Below, one piece after another: positions 29,346 to 40,054 of a stretch of DNA of 64,000 nucleotides. Numbering within the stretch: position 1 is the first letter of the stretch; the number at the start of each line of letters is the position of its first letter. This DNA comes from Siphonodentalium dalli (Eukaryota > Mollusca > Scaphopoda > Gadilida > Siphonodentaliidae): assembly GCA_032622095.1 (NCBI GenBank), contig CP136066.1, positions 205,118,978-205,182,977 of the forward strand, read 5' to 3'. A model generated the notes under the pieces. That model saw only the letters and a list, made by a program, of their open reading frames with translations. It was not told the origin of the DNA and did not search any database. A program made the position numbers and the translations under genes.

Positions 29346-30060
29346 TTTTTTCGAAAAAAAATAATATTCACTCTTAAAAAATAAATTTAGTTTGAATTCC
29401 TTGCCCTATTTAACATAAGCCTGTGATTTATTGACAGCTCTGCTGTATAACATATATTAATCGGTCAGCAGTGAGGTGTTTATCTTGATTGCTGTTGTGG
29501 GTAGAATTTGATACATTATCATTATATTGGAATCTCTTGATCAAGTATTGCATGTCCAGGTCACCTTTTCACATTTAAGGCTGTGGTGGTTCAGCATTAC
29601 ATATCCTGTTCCAGTGCATTCTCTTATATAAATGTGAGTGACACATAAATTCCAGTAATTTGTGTTATGTGCATTGTCTATAATAGTACCTAACAGTATA
29701 CTCTATAATTCAACATCAAAACTCTCATTTATAATTCCGATCAGAGTAATTTACTATCGCCAAGGGATGGGTTAACATCTGCCGATCGTGATCGGCCTCT
29801 CGTTAGTGTATGGTATTAGGCTTCAGGCCAAAAAAAGTTTCTGCATTTTCAAGGGCTTGAGACCTTTTGCACCATAACGCATTAGAATGCGTGATTGTTG
29901 TATTCAAACACATGTGTTAACGTGAAATTTGGTGCAGACTGCAATGGACTGCATTGATTTTTTTTTCGGAGCTGATCGGAGCTCACGGGGAATTGGTGAT
30001 ATTTCCCCATAAGCTGGTGTTAATGCTAATCCTTATGGGAGGCCCTTTTCACATTTATTT
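29346..30060. other. no gene seen
   Basis: AT-rich, no coding pattern. Confidence 0.4.
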
Positions 30061-30074
30061 GTTATTTGCGATTG

Positions 30075-30190
30075 AGCACGAATATTTGCGCTTAAGCGTA
30101 AATTATTTGCGCTTAAGCATAAATCATTTTCACTCAAGTGCAATTTACTTTCGCTTAAGCGTAAATCATTTGCGCTTAAGTGAAAATACC
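30075..30190. repeat. 17-18-bp minisatellite with TTAAG core
   Basis: Units like tttgcgcttaagcgtaaat are themselves palindromic around CTTAAG. About six copies lie here, with one relative at about 31261-31290. Confidence 0.75.
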
Positions 30191-30680
30191 TAACACTCCC
30201 TTACTCCCCTCCGATTGTGAATGTTTGAGTCCATCTCATAGTAGTAGCTCCATACAGATTCAAAAGTTGAAGGAAAAAAAACAACATATTTCCATATGTA
30301 TATCAGCATTTTTTGCCATGGTGTCTCAATAATTGGTGCCTCACTACCAGAGCTCTTGTATATTTTATTTAAGGACATTTCCTACACAGATATATACCAT
30401 TCCTATGGCCATAAAAATGGCATTAGGGGTTACTGGGGCCTCGCATGGTGTACTTATTGACTTGAAATAGGGGGGAAATCCTACTTTCATATTATCAGCA
30501 TCCCAGAGATCTAGTATATTTTATAGAAGAGACATATCTTGCACAGATCTATACCCATTTAAATACCCACTATTTAAATAAAAGAATCATCACACATAAC
30601 AATCACGCCTAAATAAACCTTCTAATCCTGTATTTTTAATGCACGGATTCTAGGACGCGACGCGTGTAATAAACACAAAA

Positions 30681-30832
30681 CGACACGATGTGTAAATGGG
30701 TTTGTCGATACGGCACTCGTGCTGTCGCGGAAGGATAGAACTCGAGGCGCAAGCGCCTCTCGTTCTATCCTTCCGCGACAGCACTCGTGCCGTATCGACA
30801 AACCCATTTACACATCGTGTCGTTCTGTGTAT
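30681..30832. repeat. 152-bp near-perfect palindrome
   Basis: Two arms of about 75 bp start cgacacgatgtgtaaatggg and meet at gcgc-aa-gcgc (30747-30754). The few mismatches are two short blocks where ctc faces gag. The outer part (gacacgatgtgtaaatgggtttgtcgatac) and neighbouring ttctaatcctgtatttttaat recur at 54899-54950 in another order, so the palindrome belongs to a repeat family. Confidence 0.85.
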
Positions 30833-30834
30833 AT

Positions 30835-30895
30835 ATGGGAGTCGACCATAGGTCGCCTCGCATATATAAGAGAATGCATTGGCCTAACAATTTTT
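30835..30895. repeat. ATGCATTCTCTTATATATGCGAG hairpin family, copy 1
   Basis: Half-degenerate 5' arm and intact 3' arm (gcctcgcatatataagagaa, tgcattggcctaacaatttt). Other copies lie at 45805, 46100, 50735, 56760, 56962 and 57058. Confidence 0.7.
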
Positions 30896-31299
30896 CATCA
30901 TTTGTTATTATTATTATTTATTTTTTTTACAATTTTTATAATTTTCTCTTATATTCTTTAACTATTTCAGTGCCAGACTTATTTTGTAGGTTTAATGCCA
31001 GGGAATCTTACGTTTTGCATGTGTATCAAAATTATTACTATGAATACTTGGTGATAGTTTTGAGATATAACATGCCCCTATGGTTTTATCCAGTTCGTTT
31101 TTAAATTCGCTATAGCATGCTTAAGCATGCCCCAAAAAAATAAACCCCAATTTAGGTACGATTTTATCAGCCCTGACAGACCGTAAATTAGGGCCGATGG
31201 CACTGAAAGAGTTAAAATTAATTCAGGGGGGCAATGCATATATATGAATTTGTTGGGGCCTAAGCGTAAATCATTTGCTCTCAAGCACAAATACCTTGC

Positions 31300-31460
31300 G
31301 ATCAAATTTGTCCGTTAATTTCAAATATCGATATCTGATCATTCTGAGCTCTGAAGGGTGGGTTCCTCGACTCAAATCAAATTTTTTTTTACCCCCCCCC
31401 CCCCCCCGAAGCCAAAGAAATAGTAATTTAGAGGTGCTTAATCGGATTCAGTACCTTTAA
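31300..31460. mobile_element. TTAA MITE, truncated copy
   Basis: Similar to 12310-12537 from the inner gatatctgat...ggttcctcgactc part to the terminal attcagtacct and TTAA at 31455. The left half is missing. A C run (31393-31407) is expanded. Confidence 0.65.
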
Positions 31461-31969
31461 TGCTCCCTCATGTGACGTCACATGAGAGACTACAGCAGCA
31501 GGCAATGTCACACTTGAAAGGCTGACGCTATTGGCTTTTATCTACCGACGGTAATCAATAAGTGATCGACTGTACCATCGGAGCTGAACATTTGTATATA
31601 GAGGTAATTTGACCCCGAAAATATGACAGGTGCCGTTGACATCAGACGTCTTAAAAGGCCACTAATTAGTACAATAAAATTATTAATTATATAACCTATA
31701 AATGGTTGCAATCAGGTCGGTGAAAATTGTAACATGGTGGTAAATTTACCCATATAGTGTAACGAGTTAGATGCATTTGACTGCAGACGACTTAAAGGGG
31801 CAAATATTAGCAATAAAGAGCGTTCGTTATCAGCTTAGAAGATATGTAGGAAAATTGGTACATATGGGTCACCACTCACCAGACCAGGGGAATGCCATGG
31901 GATGGGCGTGTTTGAACTTGATGTTTAACAGCAGATTACTAAAGAGGGACTAATCAATTATATCATCAA

Positions 31970-32210
31970 TAAAGAGCGTTTATGTCAACGGGACCTAGCA
32001 TGTATAAACACGACGCAACATACATGTAACCTCTGACTAATAGTCATCCTGTCATACAATGGTTTTACCTGACATATTTCTGGACTTATAATAAACGCTC
32101 TTTATTTGTCATATAATTTATTAGTCCCCCTTTATGTCAACGGGATCTAGTATATGTAAACACGATGCAACATGCATGTAACCTCTGACTAATACTCTTC
32201 CTGTCACTGA
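31970..32210. repeat. direct repeat pair with inverted ends
   Basis: tttatgtcaacgggacctagcatgta... cctctgactaatagtcatcctgtcat occurs at 31979-32060 and again at 32132-32207. aataaagagcgttta (31968) and its complement taaacgctctttatt (32092) are inverted. This fits a tandem or solo-end structure of a small DNA element. Confidence 0.55.
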
Positions 32211-32218
32211 TGAAAGCT

Positions 32219-33030
32219 TATGGGTTGGGGGTCTAATGGTAAACATCAAAGGGGGTGCCTATTGGCACCAATCATGGCATCAACCTGGCACTACTCTAAG
32301 ACCGTCCAAGAATGTTCCAAGGCGATTCTAACAAAGTACCATATACGGTTCCAAGTTTGGTTGGTACCAGAGGTTCTTGGGAGAGAATGGTACCGATCTG
32401 CAAGTGTTCAAAGACTGAGAAACAAACAGCGGTGGGTGTGGTATAGGTTCATAAATGCTATATGGCACCGATCTGGAAGTGTTCAAAGACTGAGAAACAA
32501 GCAGCGGGGTGTGGTATAGGTTTATAAATGCTATATGGCACCGCTTGGCAGTGATCATGAAAGTACTCAAAGACCGTCCAAGAACATTCAAATTTATGTT
32601 TTGAAGCTATGAGGGCTTTAAAATGGGTTGGGGCCCTAATGGTAAACATCAAAGGGTGTGCCTATTGGCACCTATCATGGCATCATCCTGGCACTACTCT
32701 AAGACCGTCCAAGAATGTTCCAAAGCGATTCTAAGTTCCATATACGGTTCCAAGTTTGATTGGTACCAGAGGTTCTTGGGAGAGAATGGCACCGATCTGC
32801 AAATGTTCAAACACGTACGTGAATATTAAAGGGAGGTGATGCAATCTCTGTGTACGTTCGTAATATGTGTATTACGTTATCTAATGTCAGATTATGTATA
32901 TCACGTGATAACCTCGATGAACGATGGGATAGCTTCAGCCCTGAATATTAAAGTGAGACAATACGCTCGCGTTGTTAAAGACGGCCATCTCAGTGTGTGA
33001 ATATTAAAGGGACATGAGGTACTCAGTGTG
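32219..33030. repeat. two copies of a ~400-bp dispersed repeat
   Basis: ggtaaacatcaaaggg... gcctattggcacc... ctaagaccgtccaagaatgt... ggttcttgggagagaatgg starts at 32219 and again at 32623. A third copy lies at 36578-36985 just before the Penelope-like element. The 3' part is built from 27-35-bp subunits around gtgaatattaaaggga. Confidence 0.75.
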
Positions 33031-33535
33031 AATGCTAAGGTGCTGTGATACAATCTCGGGCGTGCATGTTAACGTGACACGAGGCAATCTCGCTGTATGA
33101 ATATTAAAGGGAGACAAAGCGCTCACAATGCAAGTTAATGGGAGGTGATGCAATCTCGGTGTGTGAATATTAAAGGAACACAATGCAATCTAAAGGGACG
33201 CACGGCACTCGCAGTGGGTGTAAGTTAAAAGGACACACAACAAAATTAGAACTAAAATTAAAAAAAAAATATCAAACTTTCAAAAGTAAATTTTTTTTCA
33301 AAAATTTAAAGAAAAAGTTTAAAAACTTCAAACACTTGAACATTTTCAAAAAATTCAAAAAATCAAAAATTTCAATTTTTTTTAAATTGCAACAAAAAAA
33401 AAATCAAATTTTCCAAAAACTTCAATTTTTTTTCAAAAATAAAAACAAAAAACTCCCGAATAATAAAACAAAATGTCCGGTCAAAAATGGCACGCGCGGC
33501 CCCTCCCATTTTTTTTGGCGGGGTTTTTTTTTTTT

Positions 33536-33800
33536 TAGTAGCAACTCAGCAAGGAGGGAGAGGCAAAAAGAGCAACTGAGCAAAAGGGGAGAGGGGAAGA
33601 GATCAACTGAGCAATAGGAGAGGGGAAAGAGCAACTGAGCAAGAGAGGAGAGGGAAAAGAGCAACTGAGCAAGAGAGGAGAGGGAAAAAGCAAGAGATGA
33701 GGTGGAAAAGAGCAACTGAGCAAGGAGGGAGAGGCAAAAGGGGAGAAGGGAAAAGAGCAATTAGCAATAGATGAAAAGGGGAAAGAGCAAATGTGCATTC
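33536..33800. repeat. ~30-bp purine-rich minisatellite
   Basis: Units like gcaactgagcaagagaggag followed by agggaaaaga, about nine degenerate copies. The long minus-strand frames over it (Leu/Ser-rich) are products of the repeat and not genes. Confidence 0.8.
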
Positions 33801-34039
33801 CAGGAAAGGGAAAAAGAGTCTTTAAAAAATCAGTTTTTTGATGCACGATCCCCCCTTACTAAAAAAAAAACCCGCCAAAAAAAGGGGAGGATAGGGCCGC
33901 GCGCGCCATTTTTTACCTAATAACAATAACTCTAAAAGATAAATAGAGGTACGAACGCGGCGAGTTTATAATACCACACCATATTCTCTCTTCTTTTCGA
34001 TCATACATGGACGATAGTTCTTCCCCGTAATTTGAGATA

Positions 34040-34663
34040 ATGCACCGGTGCCATTTATGTGGAAAGATCTTATCGACGAACTACAATCTACAAAGACATA
34101 AGAATAGTAAACACGGAGTTATGTCAAGAACGAAGAACGATATATTCGGGCGATACGATACTGCATATGACCGTGAAACGGATATAGATTCTGACGAAGA
34201 TGAACGGGAAACGATATCAGATTCGTCAGATTCGGATGATGATACTGTCGCCGGTAGTAAAGCGGTAATCGGCCTTAAGAAAGCTGCGCAATGTGCCGGC
34301 GAGATGGACACATTCAAAAGTATGTTGAAACGCGTCAACGATGATGCGGAAGCGATGGCCGCCTGGTCTGATAAGGTTGATCGACAGATGGAAGAAGAGA
34401 GCATGTCGGAAGAAGAGGCTGAGGAAAAAGCTCAATGAGAATGCATCGACACAGAGTTTGATATCTTTCTCAAAAGTTACAGACGATTGATAGAATACCA
34501 GTATCGATTGAAAACACCCCCCATACATAACACTATCATGAAGAAAATGGTCAAGCTGACCAAACTCGGCTATAATAATGAATGGGCTGCGGATGAAGCG
34601 ATGAGGAAATTCAAGAAACTCTTAGAAATAAATCTAACGATTGAAGATTCAGACAATGATTAA
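34040..34663 (+). pseudogene. C2H2 zinc-finger ORF with one in-frame TGA
   Basis: ATG at 34040. Residues C4, C7, H20 and H25 form an N-terminal C2H2 finger (MHRCHLCGKILSTNYNLQRH). It is followed by a very acidic Ser/Asp/Glu tract and a helical part with AAWSDKVDRQMEEE. A TGA at 34436-34438 interrupts it, and the same frame continues 74 codons to a TAA at 34661-34663 with the helical MKKMVKLTKLGYNNEWAADEAMRKFKKLLE. C2H2 plus acidic linker plus this type of helical C-terminus is a pattern I associate with virus-like/Polinton-related elements of marine animals; that link is inference. An AATAAA at 34668 follows. Confidence 0.65.
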
Positions 34664-35185
34664 ATTTAAATAAACTTCATCAAAATGTTATTCTCGTCTT
34701 TGTTATATATTCATATTTGGATGGGAGACTATATGGATGAGATAAGAGCCCGAAACTTTTTCAAAATTAGTAAATTTTATCTTAATTCGTGAAAAATTTG
34801 AAAATTTAAAAATAATTGTTTTTATAACCCTTCAAAAATTTGGAAAATTTGATTTGATTTTGTTGCAATTTAAAAAAATTTGAAATTTTTTGAAAATGTT
34901 CAAGTTTTTGAAGTTTTTAAACTTTTTCTTTAAATTTTTTGAAAGTTTGATATTTTTTTTTGAAATTTTAGTTCTAATTTTGTTGTGTGTCCTTTTAACT
35001 TACACCCACTGCGAGTGCCGTGCGTCCCTTTAGATTGCATTGTGTTCCTTTAATATTCGCACACCGAGATTGCATCACCTCCCATTAACTTGCATTGTGA
35101 GCGCTTTGTCTCCCTTTAATATTCATACAGCGAGATTGCCTCGTGTCACTTTAACATGCACGCCCGAGATTGTATCACAGCACCT

Positions 35186-35425
35186 GCTTTTAGCTGTGGT
35201 GCCTGCTGTTTTGCCTTTGTCGTTGTCTGTATTCCAGTCCTCTCTGTTGTTGATGCCAATGTTGATGATGACGTGTCGAGGTGTCTTTTCTGGCTTCGAT
35301 TTCAGTTTGTGGGCCATGTTGCAGAAATGACCTAAATTGCCACCTGGATAAGAAGCAATACAAACATTTTTGGGAGGATCGACATCGATCCGGGACACAT
35401 TAGAAGAGCCTAAAATAACAACAGG
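35186..35425 (-). pseudogene. SGNH-hydrolase-like retroelement ORF fragment
   Basis: On the minus strand VVILGSSNVSRI (block I-like Gly-x-Ser with Asn), then ASYPGGNLGHFCNMAHKL and HVIINIGINNRED (block III-like Gly-x-Asn). This matches the SGNH-like domain found in ORFs of several invertebrate retroelements. It is cut at 35186 by the right end of the inverted-repeat element, so the element probably inserted here or the two were joined by recombination. The usual block I Asp is Ser. Confidence 0.55.
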
Positions 35426-35499
35426 TTTTTTTTATCTGTTTAGGGAAGGACCAATCCTTCTTAGGGCCAGGTTGACGAAATTAAAAAAATTTGGATACC

Positions 35500-35700
35500 T
35501 TAGGTGATGTTGATAATACCTCGGCAATACCTCGTCTGCACATGCGCGAAGCTGGCGCCGCACGGGCTCGCCAATACGACAACGATGACCGCCTGGTCAA
35601 ACTACACACACGTACCAAGTTTCGTCCCGATCGGTCGAGAATCGTAGATTTGTATAAATGACAGACATACAGACAGACATACAAACATACAGAGGTCTTC
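35500..35700. repeat. RTE/SINE-type 3' tail
   Basis: catgcgcgaagctggcgccgcacgggctcgccaa... ccgatcggtcgagaat... gacagacatacagacagac also occurs at 41440-41605. The terminal (CAGA)n run is typical of RTE-class tails. Confidence 0.7.
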
Positions 35701-36176
35701 AAAATATATATGAGATGTATACATTTTTGTGAAGCTAAGACGTAACGCCACCTTTCTGTGCCAAAATTGGAATTCCTCATCCAAGATGGTAGCCAATCTG
35801 GCGGCCGGATGTGATTTATTTTTTACGTTTTTTACTAGTATTTTAAAGACAAGTTTCTGCTGTTTGGAACTGTTTGAGAATTGTGACTTTATTTTGTATT
35901 TAGCATGTTAAATGGCCTTCTTTGAAGCAATGAAATATGCCATTCATGGGATCCCAACCCATTCCGATCACTCAAAAATTAGATTTTACAGAACGCGGTA
36001 TAACATATCACAAAATATCACCATTGGGATTCTAGTCATATTTCATCAAGAAATTGGAAGAATTACGCAATGTAAGTGATGCTTTCTATTTTGTATTGAT
36101 ATTCCAACTCAAATGTACCTAAAGTTATCACTTTGGCTCAAAATGGTGACCAATATATATTGTCCCAGCATACCGT

Positions 36177-36580
36177 GCAACTGCTTACAAGTTGTGGTTG
36201 ACGCACGCAATTGACTATTATGTCTAATATACATTGGATACTAACATTTCTGATGCGTATTGGTTAATTGGTACTATTTTAACCACTGAAATCACCAGAA
36301 TTAATCGAATTGTTATGTCACAAACTTTACATAAAAAAGCGGCAAAAACTCACTGTTCATGTTTGAACCATTTTTTAAAAGTAAAATGGAACTATCTTTG
36401 GTATCAAATGTGTTTATTGTTTTGATATGGGCTAACTGTGTCACACTGGGGTGTTTTAGAAAATATTGCTCAAGGTGGCTTGCAAAATGGCAACCAAATT
36501 TGGTAAAATGTTGATTTGTCACATATATTTCGAACATTATTCACTGCTGTTCCGAAAAGGTAGCAGATTGTGACTCACTT
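36177..36580. repeat. dispersed repeat, inverted partner of 42131-42490
   Basis: Reverse complement of 42131-42490 (shared stretches accaaatttggttgccattt, ataccaaagat, tactaacatttctgatgc). It is cut at 36580 by the third copy of the 32.2-kb repeat. Confidence 0.7.
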
Positions 36581-36985
36581 GGGCCCTAATGGTAAACATC
36601 AAAGGGGTGCCTATTGGCACCTACCATGGCATCATCCTGGCACTACTCTAAGACCGTCTAAGAATGTCCAAAGCGATTCTAAGTTCCATATACGGTTCCA
36701 AGTTTGGTTGGTACCAGAGGTTCTTGGGAGAGAATGGCACCGATCTGCAAATGTTCAAGCACGTAAGTGAATATTAAAGGGAGGTGATGCAATCTCGCTG
36801 TACGTTCGTAATAGGTGTATAGTGTACGTTCGTAATATGTGTATTACGTTATCTAATGTCAGATTATGTATATCACGTGATATATTAAATATTAATATTA
36901 AAGTGAGACAATACGCTCGCGTTGTTAAAGACGGCCATCTCAGTGTGTGAATATTAAAGGGACATGAGGTACTCAGTGTGCTTCA
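36578..36985. repeat. third copy of the 32.2-kb repeat
   Basis: Near-identical to 32630-33030 with a small internal duplication of gtacgttcgtaata at 36800-36840. It ends at gtactcagtgtg, exactly where the 33038 element begins in the other copy. Confidence 0.75.
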
Positions 36986-37221
36986 TTTTCAGGAAATAAA
37001 TATCTCATTTAGTTTAGATTCTAGGGACCAGGAAGTTCTGCGTGCCATTAACAGCCAAGCTCGTCAGACACAGAACCTCAAGGTCATACAGGCAATACCC
37101 CCCCCCCCCCCGCGACTTTCACGTGGAGAATGACAACATCCACTGGACATCACAGACGGCGGCGAACATCTACCACGGCTGGACTAACATCTTTAAAGGT
37201 CATTTAAACTAATTCATCAGA

Positions 37222-39579
37222 AGGGCAAGGGCATCAGCCATGCGGAAAGAGTCGGTCTCGGCACCGAGATAGTCAATCTTGTACCCGACCTTTCCCTGAG
37301 CGCTGGTGAGAAATCAATACTTAGGTATGGTCTAACCTTTGTTCCTACCCCACCCGATCTCAAAGAAACACCACATGTGGTTGAGACGGAGGATGGAACA
37401 TTAGTTTACCAGACTCTATGTATGCCATGGAAATGAACGGCGGTCCAGCAAGCATGCAATTTAGGGAAGTAACAGCTATGGCTGATTTCTTTCGCAATTC
37501 TACAGGTTTAAAAGATCAATTTAAAGAACCTTCGATGTGGACGCCCACTGATCGCCAGATTGACAACTCAATTCCCGAGGTCGCTGGCTTAGTCAAAACC
37601 GACATTACAAATTTACCAAAATTTCACAACGAGGATAACCTCACTAAAGTTGAAAGAACTGCACTAAAAACCCTTCGCAGCAATAAAAACATTGTAATCA
37701 AACCTTGGGACAAAGACAGCTCGCTCGTCATCATGTCTAAAGAAAATTACATTCAGGAAGCGACGCGCCAATTAAGCAACACTAAATATTACAAACCATT
37801 GGATGAGCCAATTTGGAAATCCAATGTTTTAAAATTCAATCTCATTCTCAAAAGCTTGCTGGACCAGGACGTTTTAAAGAAAAAACATGTTCAGTATCTA
37901 ATTGCAAAACCTGAATACAATAAAAGGACATTTTATTTGCTACCTAAAATACATAAACCTTTGAGCTGTTGGACTAATCCATACACACCACCCGGACGCC
38001 CCATCATCAGCGACGTGGGCTCGGAGTCGTACCACATTTCGGAGTTTATTGATTTCTATTTGAAACCAATTGCTACCCGCCATCCGAGCTATCTAAAAGA
38101 CACGGAGGACTTCCTCATTAAATTGTCGAAAATTTAAGTTCCATCTTCTGCTTACCTAATTAGTCTCGACGTGGAATCTATGTATACAGATATTGGAATC
38201 GATGCCGGATTAAAGTCAATTAAGAATGCATTTGATTTCCACCATGATCCTCATAGACCTGGAGATGAACTACTTCAATTATTAGAACTTTCTCTTAAAG
38301 GGAATGACTTTGAATTTAATGGACGATATTATTTACAGGTCTCCGCTGCAGTATTGGCAAGAAGTTTAGTACTAATTTTGCCTCAATTTTTGTTGCAGAG
38401 TGGGAGAAAGGCGCCCTAGCCAAATCTGACAAACAACCATTAGCCTATTATAGATTCTTGGACGACATATTTATCATTTGGACTCATGGTCTGGATGAGT
38501 TTAGGGTGTTCTTGAACATCTTGAACAGTCATGATGAATCAATCAAACTCAAAGAATCAATATCGCAAACCAGCATTGATTTCCTTGATTTAACAATATT
38601 TAAGGGCCCACAATTTACTTCATGCAACATTTTAGATACAAAACTTTTTACGAAACCAACGGACTCTCACCAGCTTCTTCATCGTAAATCTTTCCATCCG
38701 CCAAAACTTTTCAATGGATTGATTAAATCTCAAATCATTCGATACCACCGGAACTGCACGAACAGAAGCGACCTAAATCAAGCTTGGTCAGTGCTGTTCC
38801 AGGCTTTACGACCGCGCGGCTACTCTAGTAGATTACTGCGCCAAGTAAAGTCCGAAACTCTCAGAGAATTGGAATCGTTACGCCATGACCCAACATCGAC
38901 TGAGCCAACAAGGATACGGCCCAACCGGCCGGTGTTGGGTAATGGTTCAGCCTCATTTTGTCACAAAAAACGATGTTACATCAATACAATAGGATATATC
39001 AATACTAGTAACACTTTCACCAGCGAACAAACACGCATATCGTATCAAATGCATAGCGAACTTAATTGTGATTCTAAAAATGTAATTTACTTAATCACAT
39101 GCAAAAGATGCCGTATACAATATGTTGGACAAACAAAAACCTCTCTCAAAGTTAGAATGTCTAATCATCTTTCCAGTGTTCGCAAAAAACTCGACATGCA
39201 AATTTCCGATCATTTCAACTCATCTAATCATGACATTAAATCCCATTTCAGCTTTCAGCCAATAGAACAGACACCAATTCTAGCCGACGAAGACCAAACC
39301 GATTCAATACGCCTAGAACGCGAAAATCATTGGATGGGCGTACTTAAAACATATCTTCCGTTCGGACTTAACATTGACTACAAATGTGTTTCTCGAAATT
39401 TCTTGTGCTTTCCTCTGATCTACAATCGTAGAAATGTTGAAATCGCAAACATTTTCAGAAAAAACTTTGCATTATTAAACACTAAATTGACCGAGCCTCT
39501 CGACAAACGGGTTATTATTGCCTACAAGAAAAATCCCAGTTTGAGAGATATGCTCGTTAGATCTAGACTCAGACCTTGA
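37222..39579 (+). mobile_element. Penelope-like element, RT plus GIY-YIG
   Basis: The N-terminal part has VNLVPDLSLSAGEKSILRYG (37270-37330), then a shift near 37415 to 37418-38137. That part contains KVERTALKTL...NIVIKPWDKDSS, LLPKIHKP and GRPIISDVGS, the characteristic N-terminal and RT1-RT3a blocks of Penelope-like elements. Further shifts lie at 38137 and near 38345-38370, around SLDVESMYT and the usually Gly-Thr-x-Met-Gly segment, which is lost. The frame 38458-39579 is intact. It holds the RT active site just before it (FLDD at 38457-38468), then the linker, then the GIY-YIG nuclease VIYLITCK...IQYVGQTKTSLKVR at about 39080-39165 and the RERENHW-type C-terminus. The RT is inactive as read; the nuclease half is open. 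Confidence 0.92.
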
Positions 39580-39797
39580 TTAACACGCAGTTCAATTAGC
39601 TTTTTAGCAATTTCAACATCATTATCCTTTGTTTGTGCTCAACACAATAATTTATGTTAATTTCCGACACAACCTAACAAAATTTAGCTAGTTCCATAGA
39701 AATAATTACATAAGAAATCGGATAACCGACCTGTGCCAGCGCAAATAATTACATAAGAAATCGGATAACCGACCTGTGCCAGCGCTCTCCACACTTT

Positions 39798-39798
<1 letters not shown>

Positions 39799-39880
<82 letters not shown>
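39799..39880. repeat. (AT)n microsatellite
   Basis: About 80 bp of TA dinucleotides, with one gc interruption near 39844. Frames across it are not genes. Confidence 0.95.
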
Positions 39881-39886
<6 letters not shown>

Positions 39887-40054
39887 GGGAATGACTTTAT
39901 GATCCCTGGTGAGGCTAATGTGTATACAAGAAGTGATGTATTATCATGAATGTTGAGAAAATATTTGCCGGGAGTGACTATATTGTCATCGTTGGGGTGT
40001 ATATGTATATCTTGAGTGCCTATATGGCCATGCATGTGGCAAATATATACATAC

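Larger units (their letters stand above)
33038..35185. mobile_element. 2.15-kb element with ~390-bp terminal inverted repeats
   Basis: The left repeat 33038-about 33430 (aggtgctgtgatacaatctc...) matches the right repeat, about 34790-35185, in inverted order. The repeats consist of gtgaatattaaaggga subunits followed by an A-rich/T-rich tract. An inner inverted pair (33486-33540 and 33857-33912) flanks a purine minisatellite. The cargo is one zinc-finger ORF. Ends begin with AG, as in Polintons, but I found no convincing target duplication. Confidence 0.7.

Noticed and set aside
33422-33846. Leu/Ser-rich minus-strand frames of over 100 codons
   Set aside because: Product of the 30-bp purine minisatellite. 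The translated repeat is not a protein family.
33038-35185. Calling the zinc-finger element a Polinton
   Set aside because: It lacks polymerase, integrase, ATPase and capsid genes, and no 6-bp duplication was found. Only the AG ends and the type of ORF hint at a relation.
39706-40035. Ile/Tyr-rich minus-strand frame
   Set aside because: Translation of the (AT)n microsatellite.
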